A stretch of DNA of 64,000 bases from Acinetobacter sp. ANC 4805 (GTDB lineage: Bacteria > Pseudomonadota > Gammaproteobacteria > Pseudomonadales > Moraxellaceae). Below, piece after piece: positions 1 to 9,119 of the stretch (position 1 is its first letter; every line of letters starts with the position of its first letter). The stretch covers positions 248,001 through 312,000 of the forward strand of contig NZ_JAKZGD010000003.1 in assembly GCF_022549495.1 (NCBI RefSeq). The letters run 5' to 3'. The translations under genes and the position numbers were made by a program. Below the pieces are notes generated by a model. It had not been told where the DNA came from. It was given only the letters and a program-made list of their open reading frames with translations, and ran no database searches.

Positions 1-711
1 AGCTGCTAAAATATTTGCAACAAGTACGTCTGCTTGTTGATTGAATGCTTGATTGAACTCTTCTGGTAATCCTACATAAAGACGATCAAGTACACCATTT
101 AATTCTGCATTTTGTTTGGTCGCCAATACAGCTTGTGGGTCAATATCAGTTGCATAGACTTTTTTAGCACCAAGCAGTAAAGCTGCAACGCCTAAAATGC
201 CTGAGCCACAACCGTAGTCAATGACGATTTTATCTTTAACGTCCGTTTTGCCTAACCATTGTAAGCATAGGAACGTACTTGCATGATTCCCCGTACCAAA
301 AGCAAGACCTGGATCAAGTTTAATATTAGTTGCATCTGCTTCAGGTGGTTCTAACCATTCAGGTACAATCCAGTATTTCTCACCAATTTGGATGGGTTCA
401 TAATAATCCATCCAAGCGCGTTCCCATACTTGATTCTCTAAATACTCATGACGCATAGGAACATCAGGAAGTTGTACTTTTAGAAAAGCTTCTAAAGTGT
501 CAACATCAATTGGATCATCTTCTTCTTGTTGGTAGATTCCTGTAACAATAACTTTATTCCAAAGTGGCGTTTCACCCGGTAATGGTTCAAGTAAAGCCTG
601 ATCTTCTGCATCATCCAAAGTAACACTCACCGCGCCTAGAGAGAGAAGGAGTGTTTCAGTAAGCTCAACTTGATCTTGATCGACGGTAATATGAATTTGT
701 AGCCAGTTCAC
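1..711 (-). CDS. prmA: Ribosomal protein L11 methyltransferase, partial (C-terminus beyond window)
   Basis: Cytoplasmic SAM-dependent methyltransferase that methylates ribosomal protein L11. The first 237 codons are visible on the minus strand; the gene runs off the left edge. Translation begins at a GTG (MNWLQIHI) with a weak TTAGG-like site upstream. The N-terminal acidic substrate-recognition region is followed by the SAM-binding motif [13 protein letters not shown], near residue 155, after [15 protein letters not shown], which is highly characteristic of PrmA. The window edge cuts inside the VANILA motif that forms part of the catalytic pocket. The GTG start explains why the ORF is easily missed. 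Family assignment is firm; only the C-terminal 60 or so residues are unseen. Confidence 0.93.
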   Translation of the reverse strand, partial: MNWLQIHITVDQDQVELTETLLLSLGAVSVTLDDAEDQALLEPLPGETPLWNKVIVTGIYQQEEDDPIDVDTLEAFLKVQLPDVPMRHEYLENQVWERAWMDYYEPIQIGEKYWIVPEWLEPPEADATNIKLDPGLAFGTGNHASTFLCLQWLGKTDVKDKIVIDYGCGSGILGVAALLLGAKKVYATDIDPQAVLATKQNAELNGVLDRLYVGLPEEFNQAFNQQADVLVANILAA

Positions 712-910
712 AGGAAAACCTAAGTAAATGTATTTGGGGTTATTGTAATAGATTCAGCTTGTCTAAAGGGATTATAAAATAGGCAGATTACAATTTTAAG
801 ATATTTTTTTAAATTTAGTGTGTTTGCTGTATCAAATAGGATAAAAGAATGTGCTTATGTCACATTCTCTTATCATTTAAATATTGATGAGTGTATTGTT
901 TGCTTTAAAT

Positions 911-1225
911 TTAGGGTGTGCTTGGCGAGCTTACTGGTCGTGGAGCAGACTGGGTTTCTGAAATTTTACTCTGAGTTTCAGGCATTACATTATTTGTTGG
1001 CATTGGTGGTTGGAATGTTAATTTTCCGGTTTGATTGGGTTCGCATGTGCCATTAAAAACCACACCTTTATCGGCAAAGGAAACTATATCACCTAGTTTT
1101 TTACTTTTACAAATTTGTTGAAATTTTTGAGTCTGTGCATCAAGGTTGGATTTGGCATGGGTTTGTGCTGCTAGAGTGAAACATAGACTACAAAGAAATG
1201 ATGAAATTAAAAGCTTTTTATTCAT
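911..1225 (-). CDS. Small secreted hypothetical protein
   Basis: A 104-residue protein with a clear Sec signal peptide: KK at positions 3-4, a hydrophobic stretch LLISSFLCSLCFTLAA, and a likely cut after THA near residue 24. The mature part has two cysteines (in QICKSKK and GTCEPN) that could form one disulfide, and a Pro/Ser/Gln-rich tail. It probably works in the periplasm. I recognise no family. It stands alone between prmA and mnmG, facing away from mnmG. The signal peptide and sensible composition favour a real gene over chance. Confidence 0.6.
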   Translation of the reverse strand: MNKKLLISSFLCSLCFTLAAQTHAKSNLDAQTQKFQQICKSKKLGDIVSFADKGVVFNGTCEPNQTGKLTFQPPMPTNNVMPETQSKISETQSAPRPVSSPSTP

Positions 1226-1411
1226 GTCATTTTCCTAAAGTATGTTGTGCACTATTTAGAATAAAAAATTGCTTAAATAAAGCAGTGGAGATCAAGTTAA
1301 TAATTGTGTGGCACTGTGTCGATCGTAGAAGATAAATGCAACAGAAGGTTTCTTTTTGTGTGTTTTTTAGGCAAATCAGCATCTTGGAATTTGCAAGAAT
1401 ATAGCCCATTT

Positions 1412-1442
1412 TTGTCAACTTAATGCAAAATTCCTGTATAAT
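1412..1442 (+). promoter_or_regulatory. Probable sigma-70 promoter of mnmG
   Basis: TTGTCA and a perfect TATAAT preceded by TG (extended -10) lie 33 nt or more upstream of the mnmG ATG. The spacer is 19 nt, longer than ideal, which the extended -10 could offset. Called from sequence match and position only. Confidence 0.5.
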
Positions 1443-1474
1443 ACTCTGTCATTTTTTGAATATACATTACCACT

Positions 1475-3355
1475 ATGCACTATCCTAAAGTTTACGACGT
1501 TATCGTAATTGGTGGCGGTCACGCTGGTACGGAAGCAGCACTTGCTGCGGCACGTATGGGAAGACAAACATTATTGTTGACGCATAATATTGAAACTTTG
1601 GGACAGATGAGCTGTAACCCTGCGATTGGTGGTATTGGTAAATCACATCTTGTTCGTGAGATTGATGCCTTAGGCGGTGCAATGGCACTTGCTGCGGATA
1701 AAGGTGGTATTCAATTCCGTATTTTAAACTCTCGTAAAGGTGCTGCGGTTCGTGCAACGCGTGCGCAAGCTGACCGTGTACGTTTTAAAGCGGCAATTCG
1801 TCATACCTTAGAAAACCAAGCTAACTTGGATATTTTCCAACAAGCGGCAGATGATCTTATTGTAGAAGGCGATACTGTTAAAGGCGTTGTGACCCAAATG
1901 GGTATTCGTTTTGACACGAAAACAGTTGTGCTGACCACAGGTACATTCTTGGGCGGTGTGATTCATATTGGTTTACAGAATTCTAGTGGTGGTCGTGCAG
2001 GTGATCCGCCATCAATCGCCTTGGCACATCGTTTACGTGAGTTAAATCTTCCTGTTGGACGTTTGAAAACAGGTACGCCGCCACGTATTGATGCACGCAC
2101 TGTTGATTTCTCTGTGATGACACCACAACCGGGAGATTTTCCGTCTCCAGTGATGTCATTTATGGGGGATGCATCAATGCATCCTGAACAAGTGAATTGC
2201 TATATCACGCATACTAGTGAAAAAACTCACGAGATTATTCGTGGTGGTTTAGACCGTTCACCAATGTATACAGGGGTGATCGAAGGTGTGGGGCCACGCT
2301 ATTGCCCATCAATCGAAGATAAGATTCACCGTTTTGCTGATAAAGATTCACATCAGGTTTTCTTAGAGCCTGAAGGCTTGGATACGCACGAACTTTATCC
2401 AAATGGGATTTCAACATCATTACCATTTGACGTACAGTTCAATTTAGTTCGTTCGATCCGTGGTATGGAAAATGCGCATATCTTGCGTCCAGGCTATGCG
2501 ATTGAATATGACTATTTCAATCCACAAGCATTGAAATTTACACTTGAAACCAAAGCGATTCAGAACTTGTACTTTGCTGGTCAAATTAACGGTACGACAG
2601 GTTATGAGGAAGCGGGCGCGCAAGGTTTACTTGCAGGCTTAAATGCTGCACGCCGTGCGTGGGAACAAGAAGAGTGGACACCAAAACGTGATCAAGCGTA
2701 TATGGGTGTATTGGTTGATGACCTGATCACTTTAGGTACCAAAGAACCGTATCGTATGTTTACTTCACGTGCAGAATATCGTTTGATGTTGCGTGAAGAC
2801 AATGCCGATCAACGTTTAACATCTATTGGTCGTGAACTCGGTTTGGTTGATGATGAGCGTTGGGCTGCATATAGTGAGAAAATGGAAGCTGTTGAACGTG
2901 AAACATCTCGTTTACAGCATTTATGGGCAGCACCGAATAACCCAATGGGTAAAAAATTCGTTGAAATGACGGGTGCAGATCTCAGTAAAGAATGTAGTGC
3001 CATTGATTTGTTGAAACGTCCAAATATTAATTTCAGTCAAATTGCTGAATTAACAGGTTCGGAAGTATCTGAGCAAGTGGGTGAGCAAATCGAAATTGCG
3101 GTGAAATACGAAGGCTATATTCATCGTCAGCATGAAGATGTTGCACAGTTAAAGCGTCTTGAAGAGACCAAAATTCCCGCTGATTTTGAATATGATGGTA
3201 TCTCAGGTTTGTCACGTGAAATCACCTTGAAGTTAAAAACAGTTCGTCCTGAAACTTTGGCGCAAGCAAACCGTATTCCGGGTGTAACTCCTGCGGCGGT
3301 ACAATTACTGATGATTACCATCCGTAAAAATAATATGGCGAAGAAATCAGCGTAA
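1475..3355 (+). CDS. mnmG: tRNA U34 carboxymethylaminomethyl-modification protein MnmG (GidA)
   Basis: FAD-dependent partner of MnmE that installs the (carboxymethyl)aminomethyl group on the wobble uridine of several tRNAs. The 626-residue length is normal for the family. The N-terminal dinucleotide-binding motif [15 protein letters not shown] is at residues 10-24, followed by the family signature [10 protein letters not shown] near residue 47. The conserved [13 protein letters not shown] region near residue 385 and a C-terminal helical domain containing YEGYIHRQ complete the pattern. It is monocistronic here with its own promoter and a strong terminator. mnmA, which acts on the same wobble position, lies far away at 50 kb in this window. 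Identity is secure. Confidence 0.98.
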   Translation: MHYPKVYDVIVIGGGHAGTEAALAAARMGRQTLLLTHNIETLGQMSCNPAIGGIGKSHLVREIDALGGAMALAADKGGIQFRILNSRKGAAVRATRAQADRVRFKAAIRHTLENQANLDIFQQAADDLIVEGDTVKGVVTQMGIRFDTKTVVLTTGTFLGGVIHIGLQNSSGGRAGDPPSIALAHRLRELNLPVGRLKTGTPPRIDARTVDFSVMTPQPGDFPSPVMSFMGDASMHPEQVNCYITHTSEKTHEIIRGGLDRSPMYTGVIEGVGPRYCPSIEDKIHRFADKDSHQVFLEPEGLDTHELYPNGISTSLPFDVQFNLVRSIRGMENAHILRPGYAIEYDYFNPQALKFTLETKAIQNLYFAGQINGTTGYEEAGAQGLLAGLNAARRAWEQEEWTPKRDQAYMGVLVDDLITLGTKEPYRMFTSRAEYRLMLREDNADQRLTSIGRELGLVDDERWAAYSEKMEAVERETSRLQHLWAAPNNPMGKKFVEMTGADLSKECSAIDLLKRPNINFSQIAELTGSEVSEQVGEQIEIAVKYEGYIHRQHEDVAQLKRLEETKIPADFEYDGISGLSREITLKLKTVRPETLAQANRIPGVTPAAVQLLMITIRKNNMAKKSA

Positions 3356-3384
3356 TTTTTTGTGATTAATATTCTGCATTAAAA

Positions 3385-3417
3385 AATACCCTCTTATGAT
3401 AAGAGGGTATTTTTTTG
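3385..3417 (+). terminator. Rho-independent terminator of mnmG
   Basis: Inverted repeat AATACCCTCTTAT / ATAAGAGGGTATT followed by a run of T. It begins 30 nt after the mnmG stop. Confidence 0.85.
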
Positions 3418-3463
3418 CCCAGTCTAATTTTAGTGATTAGAGTATCTTTTTATAGGTGGTAAC

Positions 3464-3796
3464 ATGAAGAATTGGCTCTTTTTATTTATCGCAATCATTG
3501 CGGAAGTGATTGCTACTTCAGCCTTAAAAAGTAGTGAGGGATTTACTAAGCCGATAGCATCTATTGTTGTTGTACTCGGTTATATGATTGCATTTTATTG
3601 TTTATCTCTCACATTGAAAACAATTCCAGTTGGTATTGCTTATGCGGTTTGGTCTGGTGTCGGGATTGTCCTCATTACGACTGTAGCTTGGATTGTATTT
3701 GATCAAAAGTTGGATGTTTGGGGGATTGTTGGTATTGCCTTGATTATGAGTGGTGTATTGATCTTAAACTTATTGTCGAAAACGAGTTCTCATTAA
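3464..3796 (+). CDS. Small multidrug resistance (SMR) family efflux protein, AbeS/EmrE-like
   Basis: Inner-membrane proton-coupled exporter of cationic drugs and quaternary ammonium compounds, working as a dimer. The 110-residue length and four hydrophobic helices match SMR. The essential proton/substrate-coupling glutamate is present at position 14 ([11 protein letters not shown]), and the [18 protein letters not shown] motif of helices 2-3 is intact. It resembles Acinetobacter AbeS closely but I cannot measure identity, so I give no symbol. A ribosome-binding site (GGTGG) precedes the ATG. Annotation as a general SMR pump is secure; the substrate range is inferred from the family. Confidence 0.9.
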   Translation: MKNWLFLFIAIIAEVIATSALKSSEGFTKPIASIVVVLGYMIAFYCLSLTLKTIPVGIAYAVWSGVGIVLITTVAWIVFDQKLDVWGIVGIALIMSGVLILNLLSKTSSH

Positions 3797-3801
3797 TCAA
3801 A

Positions 3802-3830
3802 TAAAAAACCGAGCTGATATTAAAGCTCGG
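3802..3830 (-). terminator. Terminator for the minus-strand hydroxylase gene
   Basis: CCGAGCT / AGCTCGG stem with an A-run on its left side, which is a T-run after the hairpin when read on the minus strand. It may also stop readthrough from the SMR gene, though the plus side lacks a good T-run. Confidence 0.7.
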
Positions 3831-3858
3831 CAGATTAAAATCATGTTCACTTTATCAT

Positions 3859-4482
3859 TTATAAAGCGATTTCAATTCCTTGACGCAAATTGTGCTGATC
3901 CAATTGCGTATTCGCATCAATCTTTGCATAAGCTTTAGGTAATAGGCGACGAGTAGCACGATTAACCTTTCTTTCTAGCCACGGTGGCATTTTCATAGCT
4001 AAAGGATTTGTTTCGGTGTGTGATACATCAGTTAGAACACGTGTTCCCATAATGTAGTCAAACCAAGGCTTGGTTACACACCAGTTGGCATTTTGGTTGC
4101 TGGTCATGTGATGGTCGTAATGCCACGGAATTCGTTTTTTGGCGTATTCAGGGTCTAAGTGTGATTTGGCATGGACTTTCCAATAATTCCAAATACCATA
4201 ATACAAACCAGCAGTAAAAAAAGGCGCAACGGGCAGAAAAATTGTTGATGCTGCCGCTAGACCAATGAGGGCTGATTTCTCATTATACATTTCAGAATTT
4301 TTAAACATTGACTCTGCATAGCCTTCATCATGAAAGCTATTTAGGCGTGCGCGTTTGTGGTGAGCAATATGCGTGAAAAATGGACTGTTTCTATTTTTGC
4401 TTGGAAATTCATGCAACCAGACTTTATGAAAATACCATTCCATACCATTTGCAACAAAGATACCTACTGGAAAACCAATCAT
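3859..4482 (-). CDS. Fatty acid hydroxylase / sterol desaturase superfamily protein
   Basis: Integral-membrane di-iron enzyme of the fatty acid hydroxylase superfamily. Histidine clusters typical of the di-iron site are visible: HIAHHKRAR near residue 40 and HYDHHM near residue 125, plus HAKSHLDPEY. Hydrophobic segments lie at the N-terminus and around residues 70-95. A longer open frame starts at 4572, but the upstream 30 codons are cationic and unlike a membrane protein. The ATG at 4482 has a good GAGG site 9 nt upstream and gives MIGFPVGIFVANGMEWYFHK, so I prefer it (207 residues). The gene follows an AraC regulator on the same strand, which may control it. The substrate is unknown. Confidence 0.8.
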   Translation of the reverse strand: MIGFPVGIFVANGMEWYFHKVWLHEFPSKNRNSPFFTHIAHHKRARLNSFHDEGYAESMFKNSEMYNEKSALIGLAAASTIFLPVAPFFTAGLYYGIWNYWKVHAKSHLDPEYAKKRIPWHYDHHMTSNQNANWCVTKPWFDYIMGTRVLTDVSHTETNPLAMKMPPWLERKVNRATRRLLPKAYAKIDANTQLDQHNLRQGIEIAL

Positions 4483-4578
4483 GTGAGATGACCTCGTAAA
4501 ACATGCATCAGATTTTAAGAAAATCACGATGAGAAGTTTTGACCGAGCTGACAGTTTTAATCTGCCTATCAAATCAAA

Positions 4579-5580
4579 TTATTTTTGTTTTCTTTGTCGA
4601 TAAGCCGTCGGTGTTTCTCCAGTCCAACGTTTAAATGCCCTAGAAAATGCAGATGGTTCGGAGAAGCCTGTAAGATAAACAATTTGATCAATGTTTTCTT
4701 GGGTGTGGGACAATAAACGACGTGCTAAACGTTCACGATATTGTGCGATGACTTTTTCATAAGTAGTGTTTAATAGCTGTAAATCGGCTCTTAAACTGCG
4801 GGTACTACGATTCAAATGTTGTGCGACTATGCTTTGGTCAAATTCGCCTGATTCTAGTAAACCGTTGGCTAGAATTTTTTCGATCTGCTCAATGAGTTGA
4901 TGCTTGTTAAGGAGTTCAAGTTGAGATTCTGCGTGATGCTCGTGGATTTTTAATAATTCAGGTTCATATGCAGGTGAGGGAATATTTAATAGTTGTTGAT
5001 CAAAGCAAATATAACCATCTGTTTGTCCGAGTTTGACAGGACAACCCCATGTTTTAAAATATTCTTCTTGTGTTGCACCTTCTGAATAAGGCAAGCCAAT
5101 TTCAATCGGGGTGAATGTATTTTCACTCATATATTTGAAAAAGTTGAGTAAAATTCCAATCGCACATTCTAAATAATGTCGAATCGGATGACTTAAGCCC
5201 GAAATGATCGCTGTTGTTTGGTCGATTACGATTAGTTTAAATGACATTGCATCAGTCAATAGTGCTTGATAGCGAATCGTTCTTTTTAGACCTTCGCCAA
5301 AGGTTGGGCTGCTTAGAAAAAGATATTCAATTACTTGCCCACGAAAGGCGGGGACGTTGATGCCAACATGCAAACCAACATTTTGATCTCGACTGATTTC
5401 TGCTGCTGCATGCCAAAAACGTGATTGAGTTGAATTATCACGGCGGACAAATTTATCAGGAGCTTGGTCAGGTAAATGTACACTGGCAAAAATGGCTGCT
5501 GCATCTAGATTCATCTTTTGCATGGTTTGATAAACCATCCATAAAAAGATGCCTGCATCACTGGTTTTTTTTGAAGTCAT
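4579..5580 (-). CDS. AraC-family transcriptional regulator
   Basis: A 333-residue regulator of the AraC/OruR type. The N-terminal two-thirds resembles the arabinose-binding-like ligand domain (PF12625 type). The C-terminal about 95 residues form the double helix-turn-helix, with the family signature IVYLTGFSEPSAFSRAFKRW followed by GETPTAYRQ. It lies directly upstream of the hydroxylase gene on the same strand with 96 nt between them, so a local lipid-modifying regulon is possible. The effector is not evident. Superfamily is certain; target assignment is inference. Confidence 0.9.
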   Translation of the reverse strand: MTSKKTSDAGIFLWMVYQTMQKMNLDAAAIFASVHLPDQAPDKFVRRDNSTQSRFWHAAAEISRDQNVGLHVGINVPAFRGQVIEYLFLSSPTFGEGLKRTIRYQALLTDAMSFKLIVIDQTTAIISGLSHPIRHYLECAIGILLNFFKYMSENTFTPIEIGLPYSEGATQEEYFKTWGCPVKLGQTDGYICFDQQLLNIPSPAYEPELLKIHEHHAESQLELLNKHQLIEQIEKILANGLLESGEFDQSIVAQHLNRSTRSLRADLQLLNTTYEKVIAQYRERLARRLLSHTQENIDQIVYLTGFSEPSAFSRAFKRWTGETPTAYRQRKQK

Positions 5581-5658
5581 AAAACAAGCTAAGAACGAGT
5601 TTTAAAACAATATACTATTTTTATGATCAAAATGAATTGTATTTTATAACAAGGTGAA

Positions 5659-5687
5659 AGAAAGGCACTTACAGCAAGTAAGTGCCT
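5659..5687 (-). terminator. Terminator downstream of the DUF4198 gene
   Basis: Perfect 10-bp stem AGGCACTTAC / GTAAGTGCCT with a 5-nt loop, followed on the minus strand by TTTCTTTC. It sits 8 nt past the DUF4198 stop codon. Confidence 0.75.
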
Positions 5688-5694
5688 GATCGAC

Positions 5695-6585
5695 TTACTC
5701 CGCTACTTCTACAGTAACACTATAAGTATAGGTTTGAGCAACAGGTTGTTTGGTATTGTCAGTGCTTGCTTCAGGATAAGCTGCTGTAATTAAATAAATG
5801 CCTGCTTCGCTAAATTTAATCTCGACTTCACCTTTTGCATTGGTTTTCACATGTGGTTGATCGCGTTTTGCATTTGGCTGATAGCTACTTGCACCTTTAA
5901 AGACATCAACTTCTAAGTTAGGAACAGCTTTGCCATCCATTAAAACTTGTGCTTTAAGTGATTCACCAGCAAATAATTCATTTGGGTGTGTTAAAAACTT
6001 AAATTCAAAACCTTTATTTTCAACTTGTGGAATTGGGCTTGGTTTGCCTTTCGTCACAAAACTTTCAGCAATATAGGTATTTGTTGTTTGTATGGTTTTT
6101 GCATTTGCAGGAACTTGGTCTTCAGCAACAAAACGAGGAGGTTGGTTTGCAGGTGCTTGTTGAGGTGCTTTTTGTTCAGCATTTGCTTGGGGTTGTTGCA
6201 TTGGCGCTGCATTTGCAGGGCGTGGTGGACGCACACGTAACCAACGGCCGTCTACTAATGCGTATTTAGTTGGATTACCTGCGGCATCTTTGGTACGGAT
6301 ACGGTAGGTTCCTTCATTGGCTAAAGTGAATTCAGCAATATTAAACTTTTTCAGTTCTGCTGCTGCATTGAGTGATGTCGTCTTTCCATCAGGGCTTGTA
6401 ACTTGGTAACTCGTTTTAAAGTTTCTGCTTGGAACAAAGAATTTTTCTACTGTGATACTACTTTGGAAACTGACATTGTCTGACTTACTATCAAATACTT
6501 CTGGCAATAAAAAAGGGCTAGCAGTATGGGCAAAACTTAATGTTGGTAATGCAGAAAGTAATGCAATCGTAACCAAATGACGCAT
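5695..6585 (-). CDS. DUF4198-type periplasmic protein, probably metal-uptake linked
   Basis: A 296-residue exported protein with a Sec signal peptide ending near ..PTLSFA and the mature start HTASPFLLPEVF. The DUF4198 pattern (also seen in NikM-like and Fe/Ni-linked proteins) shows as two beta-rich halves: PSRNFKTSYQVTSPDGKTTS at about 50-70, and a second Ig-like half with AGESLKAQVLMDG and GEVEIKFSEAGIYLITA near the C-terminus. A Pro/Gln/Ala-rich linker separates them at about residues 122-150. The gene is divergent from apbE across a region with a Fur-like box, so iron control of both is likely. The molecular function of DUF4198 is not established; a carrier or metal-binding role is inference. 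Confidence 0.8.
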   Translation of the reverse strand: MRHLVTIALLSALPTLSFAHTASPFLLPEVFDSKSDNVSFQSSITVEKFFVPSRNFKTSYQVTSPDGKTTSLNAAAELKKFNIAEFTLANEGTYRIRTKDAAGNPTKYALVDGRWLRVRPPRPANAAPMQQPQANAEQKAPQQAPANQPPRFVAEDQVPANAKTIQTTNTYIAESFVTKGKPSPIPQVENKGFEFKFLTHPNELFAGESLKAQVLMDGKAVPNLEVDVFKGASSYQPNAKRDQPHVKTNAKGEVEIKFSEAGIYLITAAYPEASTDNTKQPVAQTYTYSVTVEVAE

Positions 6586-6907
6586 GAAGAATTCCTTAAA
6601 AGATAAATAAGCAAAAACGCAAAAGATTTGCGATAATCTACTTGATAACGAGTATCAATTGCAATATTATTTCGATAAATTTTTAATCGTCAAGCTGAAA
6701 CACTTGGATTGGCAATTAAAAAAATATTTCCTCGCTTATGTGAAGCCTAATTTTGATTAATGTCATTGATTTTATTTAATAATATAGTCATTCATTCTGC
6801 CAAAGTTTTGCTGAAAACAAGATGAGCATTAAGATAAAGTTAAGAGCATTACCTTGAATTTATTGATCAATAGATTTTAGGTAAATCTTGGAGAATGGAA
6901 CCCTAGT
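6586..6907. other. Divergent intergenic control region of the iron-linked cluster
   Basis: 322 nt without a gene, AT-rich, separating the DUF4198 gene from apbE. Besides the Fur-like box (6642-6660) I see GATAAT just upstream of it at 6632-6637, which could be a second half-site, and a GGAG ribosome site before the apbE ATG. No RNA gene or repeat was recognised. Confidence 0.5.
6642..6660 (+). promoter_or_regulatory. Candidate Fur box
   Basis: TTGATAACGAGTATCAATT is a near-palindrome with TTGATA/TATCAA arms and the GATAAT-type core expected of a Fur site. It lies 57 nt upstream of the DUF4198 start and between divergent genes of a TonB/ApbE/PepSY cluster. Called by consensus match and context. 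Confidence 0.65.
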
Positions 6908-8485
6908 ATGTCATCAACTCAACAACTTTCTCGTCCAGTACAGATACTCTTTCGTTTATCACCGTTGATGGCAGCGTTGGCTGTATTCATGTCACCAATC
7001 ACGGCGACTCAAGCAAATGAGCCGAGTCTCAGTGAAAATGCAATACAACAGTTATCTGAGTCAGCTCAAGCACCAAGTTATCGTTTTCATCAAGATCATG
7101 TGTTAGGTACATCTTTAGATGTTGTGGTCACTACATCTCAGAAACAAGATGCAGAAAAGGCATTACAAGCGATTCAGACAGAAATTGCTCGACTTGATCA
7201 GATTCTTTCAGTTTGGCGTGCTGATAGTGAAATCAGCCAATTAAATCGTGAACATCAAATTTCTGCTTCATCTGAGCTTTATGAGGTTGTTGCGGCTTGT
7301 GAGCAATGGCGCAGTGCAACATGTGGTGGTTTTGATGCACGTTTGGGGCAGTTGATTCAGTTGTGGGAACAAAGCAATCAAGTCCAACGCTTGGATGACA
7401 ATACTCAAGAATCATTACTGCGTCAGTTACAAACGCAAAGTATTGAACTGAATCCTGAAATCAAACAAATTAAAACACCTTCAGCAGTTAAAATTGCACC
7501 TGATGCTTATGCCAAAGGTTATGTGATTGACCGTGCTTTGTTGGCAGCAAAACAAGCTGTACCACATTTAAAAGGGATTCTGATTGATATTGGCGGTGAT
7601 ATGCGTGTTTGGGGGCAATCACCTCAACAAGCGGGTTGGAAAGTCGGTATACAAGACCCGAATGAGCGTTTTGATAATGTTGCGCCAACTCAAGTACTCA
7701 ACCTTAAAGATCAAGCTGTGGCTTTTAGTGGTCAAGGCTATCGTGGATTCGCAGATCAATCACATTTATTAAATCCACATACAGGACAACCGATTCAGAA
7801 CGTTGAACAATGTGTTGTGGTTGGACAGTGTGCTGCTGATTCAGATGCATTAGCAACCGCATTAACTGCAATGCCTGCGCATGAGGGGATGCAACTGATT
7901 GAACAACTCGTCGGTTATGAGGCTCAACTTGTTGCAACTGATGGCACACGTTATCAAAGTTCAGGATGGTCGTCTTTAATGGATGCCAATCAACCTACAA
8001 TGATGCGTCATGTTGCTGCGAATGGCGCAGCAACAGCTTGGCCAAAAGGCTATCAAGCTCAGTTAGAAGTGAATATTCCAAAGATCGCAGTAGACAACTA
8101 CCGTGCGCCTTATGTTTCAATCTGGGTGACGGATGGTGATAAAAAGATTGTGCGTACCTTAGCTGTTTGGGGTAAAGATGAAAAGTGGATTAACTCTAAC
8201 TATGTTTGGTGGCGTCGATATGGTCGTCAAATGCCAAACCTAGATGCTGTAGCAAAACCTTCACGTCAACCAGGACAATATAAGTTGGCTTGGGATGGTA
8301 AAGACGAAGCAGGTAAAATGGTGAATGCAGGTAAATATATTATCCATATTGAGACCTCGCGTGAGCATGGTGAGCATTCTTATCAAACCATCGAGTTGAA
8401 TATCACACCAAAATCAGCGACACAAACGCTGCCTGCTCAAGCAGAAATTGGTACAGTTAAATTGAATTTCCAACGTGGTGCTTAA
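6908..8485 (+). CDS. FAD:protein FMN transferase (ApbE) fused to a DUF2271 domain
   Basis: Exported flavin transferase that attaches FMN to threonine/serine of target redox proteins outside the cytoplasm. The signal peptide spans about residues 1-36 (cut near ATQANEP). The ApbE domain covers about 55-345, with GTSLDVVV, LDQILSVWRADSEISQLN, the substrate-binding DAYAKGYVIDRA and ILIDIGGDMRVWG motifs, and the C-terminal ADSDALATALTAM motif. Residues about 375-510 form a DUF2271 domain (YVSIWVTDGDKKIVRTLAVWG ... GKYIIHIETSREHGEH). It heads a plus-strand run of three genes with 34 and 9 nt gaps. No obvious ApbE target motif (S/T-G-A-S/T) was found in its neighbours, so the acceptor protein is open. 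Confidence 0.9.
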   Translation: MSSTQQLSRPVQILFRLSPLMAALAVFMSPITATQANEPSLSENAIQQLSESAQAPSYRFHQDHVLGTSLDVVVTTSQKQDAEKALQAIQTEIARLDQILSVWRADSEISQLNREHQISASSELYEVVAACEQWRSATCGGFDARLGQLIQLWEQSNQVQRLDDNTQESLLRQLQTQSIELNPEIKQIKTPSAVKIAPDAYAKGYVIDRALLAAKQAVPHLKGILIDIGGDMRVWGQSPQQAGWKVGIQDPNERFDNVAPTQVLNLKDQAVAFSGQGYRGFADQSHLLNPHTGQPIQNVEQCVVVGQCAADSDALATALTAMPAHEGMQLIEQLVGYEAQLVATDGTRYQSSGWSSLMDANQPTMMRHVAANGAATAWPKGYQAQLEVNIPKIAVDNYRAPYVSIWVTDGDKKIVRTLAVWGKDEKWINSNYVWWRRYGRQMPNLDAVAKPSRQPGQYKLAWDGKDEAGKMVNAGKYIIHIETSREHGEHSYQTIELNITPKSATQTLPAQAEIGTVKLNFQRGA

Positions 8486-8519
8486 GCTTTAGCATCACTC
8501 CATCTATGAGGCTAGTCCC

Positions 8520-9110
8520 TTGTATCAACGCCGTGATTTTTACCGCCATGCACGTTATGTGCATGGTTGGCTTTCTGCCTTTGCCTTTATCGTTTTGATC
8601 TTCTTTGCTGCTACAGGTTTATTCCTTAATAACCCTGATTGGTTTAAATCAAAAAATGAAGAGCAAACCACTACATTCACTTTACCGCCAACATTAGTTG
8701 CATCTCTGCAAAAACAAGAGAATCCAAGCCAAAGTATTGTGGAATACGTTCGTTCGAAACAACCTTTGATTGGTCGTTATAAAAGTAGTGAAGTGCTAGA
8801 CGGTGAGGTCATGATTCGTCTCGAAAGCCCCGCAGGTTCAACCGACTTGTGGGTGTTGCTCGACAATGGTGATGTTGAAATTACACAAAAACCAGCTACT
8901 CCTGTTTCACTGTTGAATGATCTACATCGTGGGAAAAATGTTGGAACAGCTTGGCATTGGTTAATTGATATCAGTGCAATCATCATTATTTTATTGTCGT
9001 TGGCAGGTTATATTCTGTTCCTGACCATTAAAACCCGTTTAGTGACACATCTGCTTTTAACAGCATGTAGTTTATCGGCAATTATTCTGCTCATTTGGTC
9101 TGCTATTTAA
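8520..9110 (+). CDS. PepSY-associated TM helix membrane protein
   Basis: A 196-residue inner-membrane protein. The N-terminal RHARYVHGWLSAFAFIVLIFFAATGLFLNNPDW is the typical first helix of the PepSY-TM family, with conserved His/Trp that may bind haem or electrons. A periplasmic PepSY-like segment spans about residues 45-140. The family HRGKNVGTAWHWLIDISA motif then leads into two more helices at the C-terminus. The start is a TTG at 8520 with GAGG 8 nt upstream; no in-frame ATG is available. Sandwiched between apbE and a flavodoxin/FNR reductase, it is the likely transmembrane electron conduit of the set. Function is inferred from family and neighbours. Confidence 0.85.
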   Translation: MYQRRDFYRHARYVHGWLSAFAFIVLIFFAATGLFLNNPDWFKSKNEEQTTTFTLPPTLVASLQKQENPSQSIVEYVRSKQPLIGRYKSSEVLDGEVMIRLESPAGSTDLWVLLDNGDVEITQKPATPVSLLNDLHRGKNVGTAWHWLIDISAIIIILLSLAGYILFLTIKTRLVTHLLLTACSLSAIILLIWSAI

Positions 9111-9119
9111 GGTGAAAGG

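Noticed and set aside
820-1056. 78-codon plus-strand ORF
   Set aside because: It overlaps the better-supported secreted protein on the other strand and has no ribosome site or recognisable feature.
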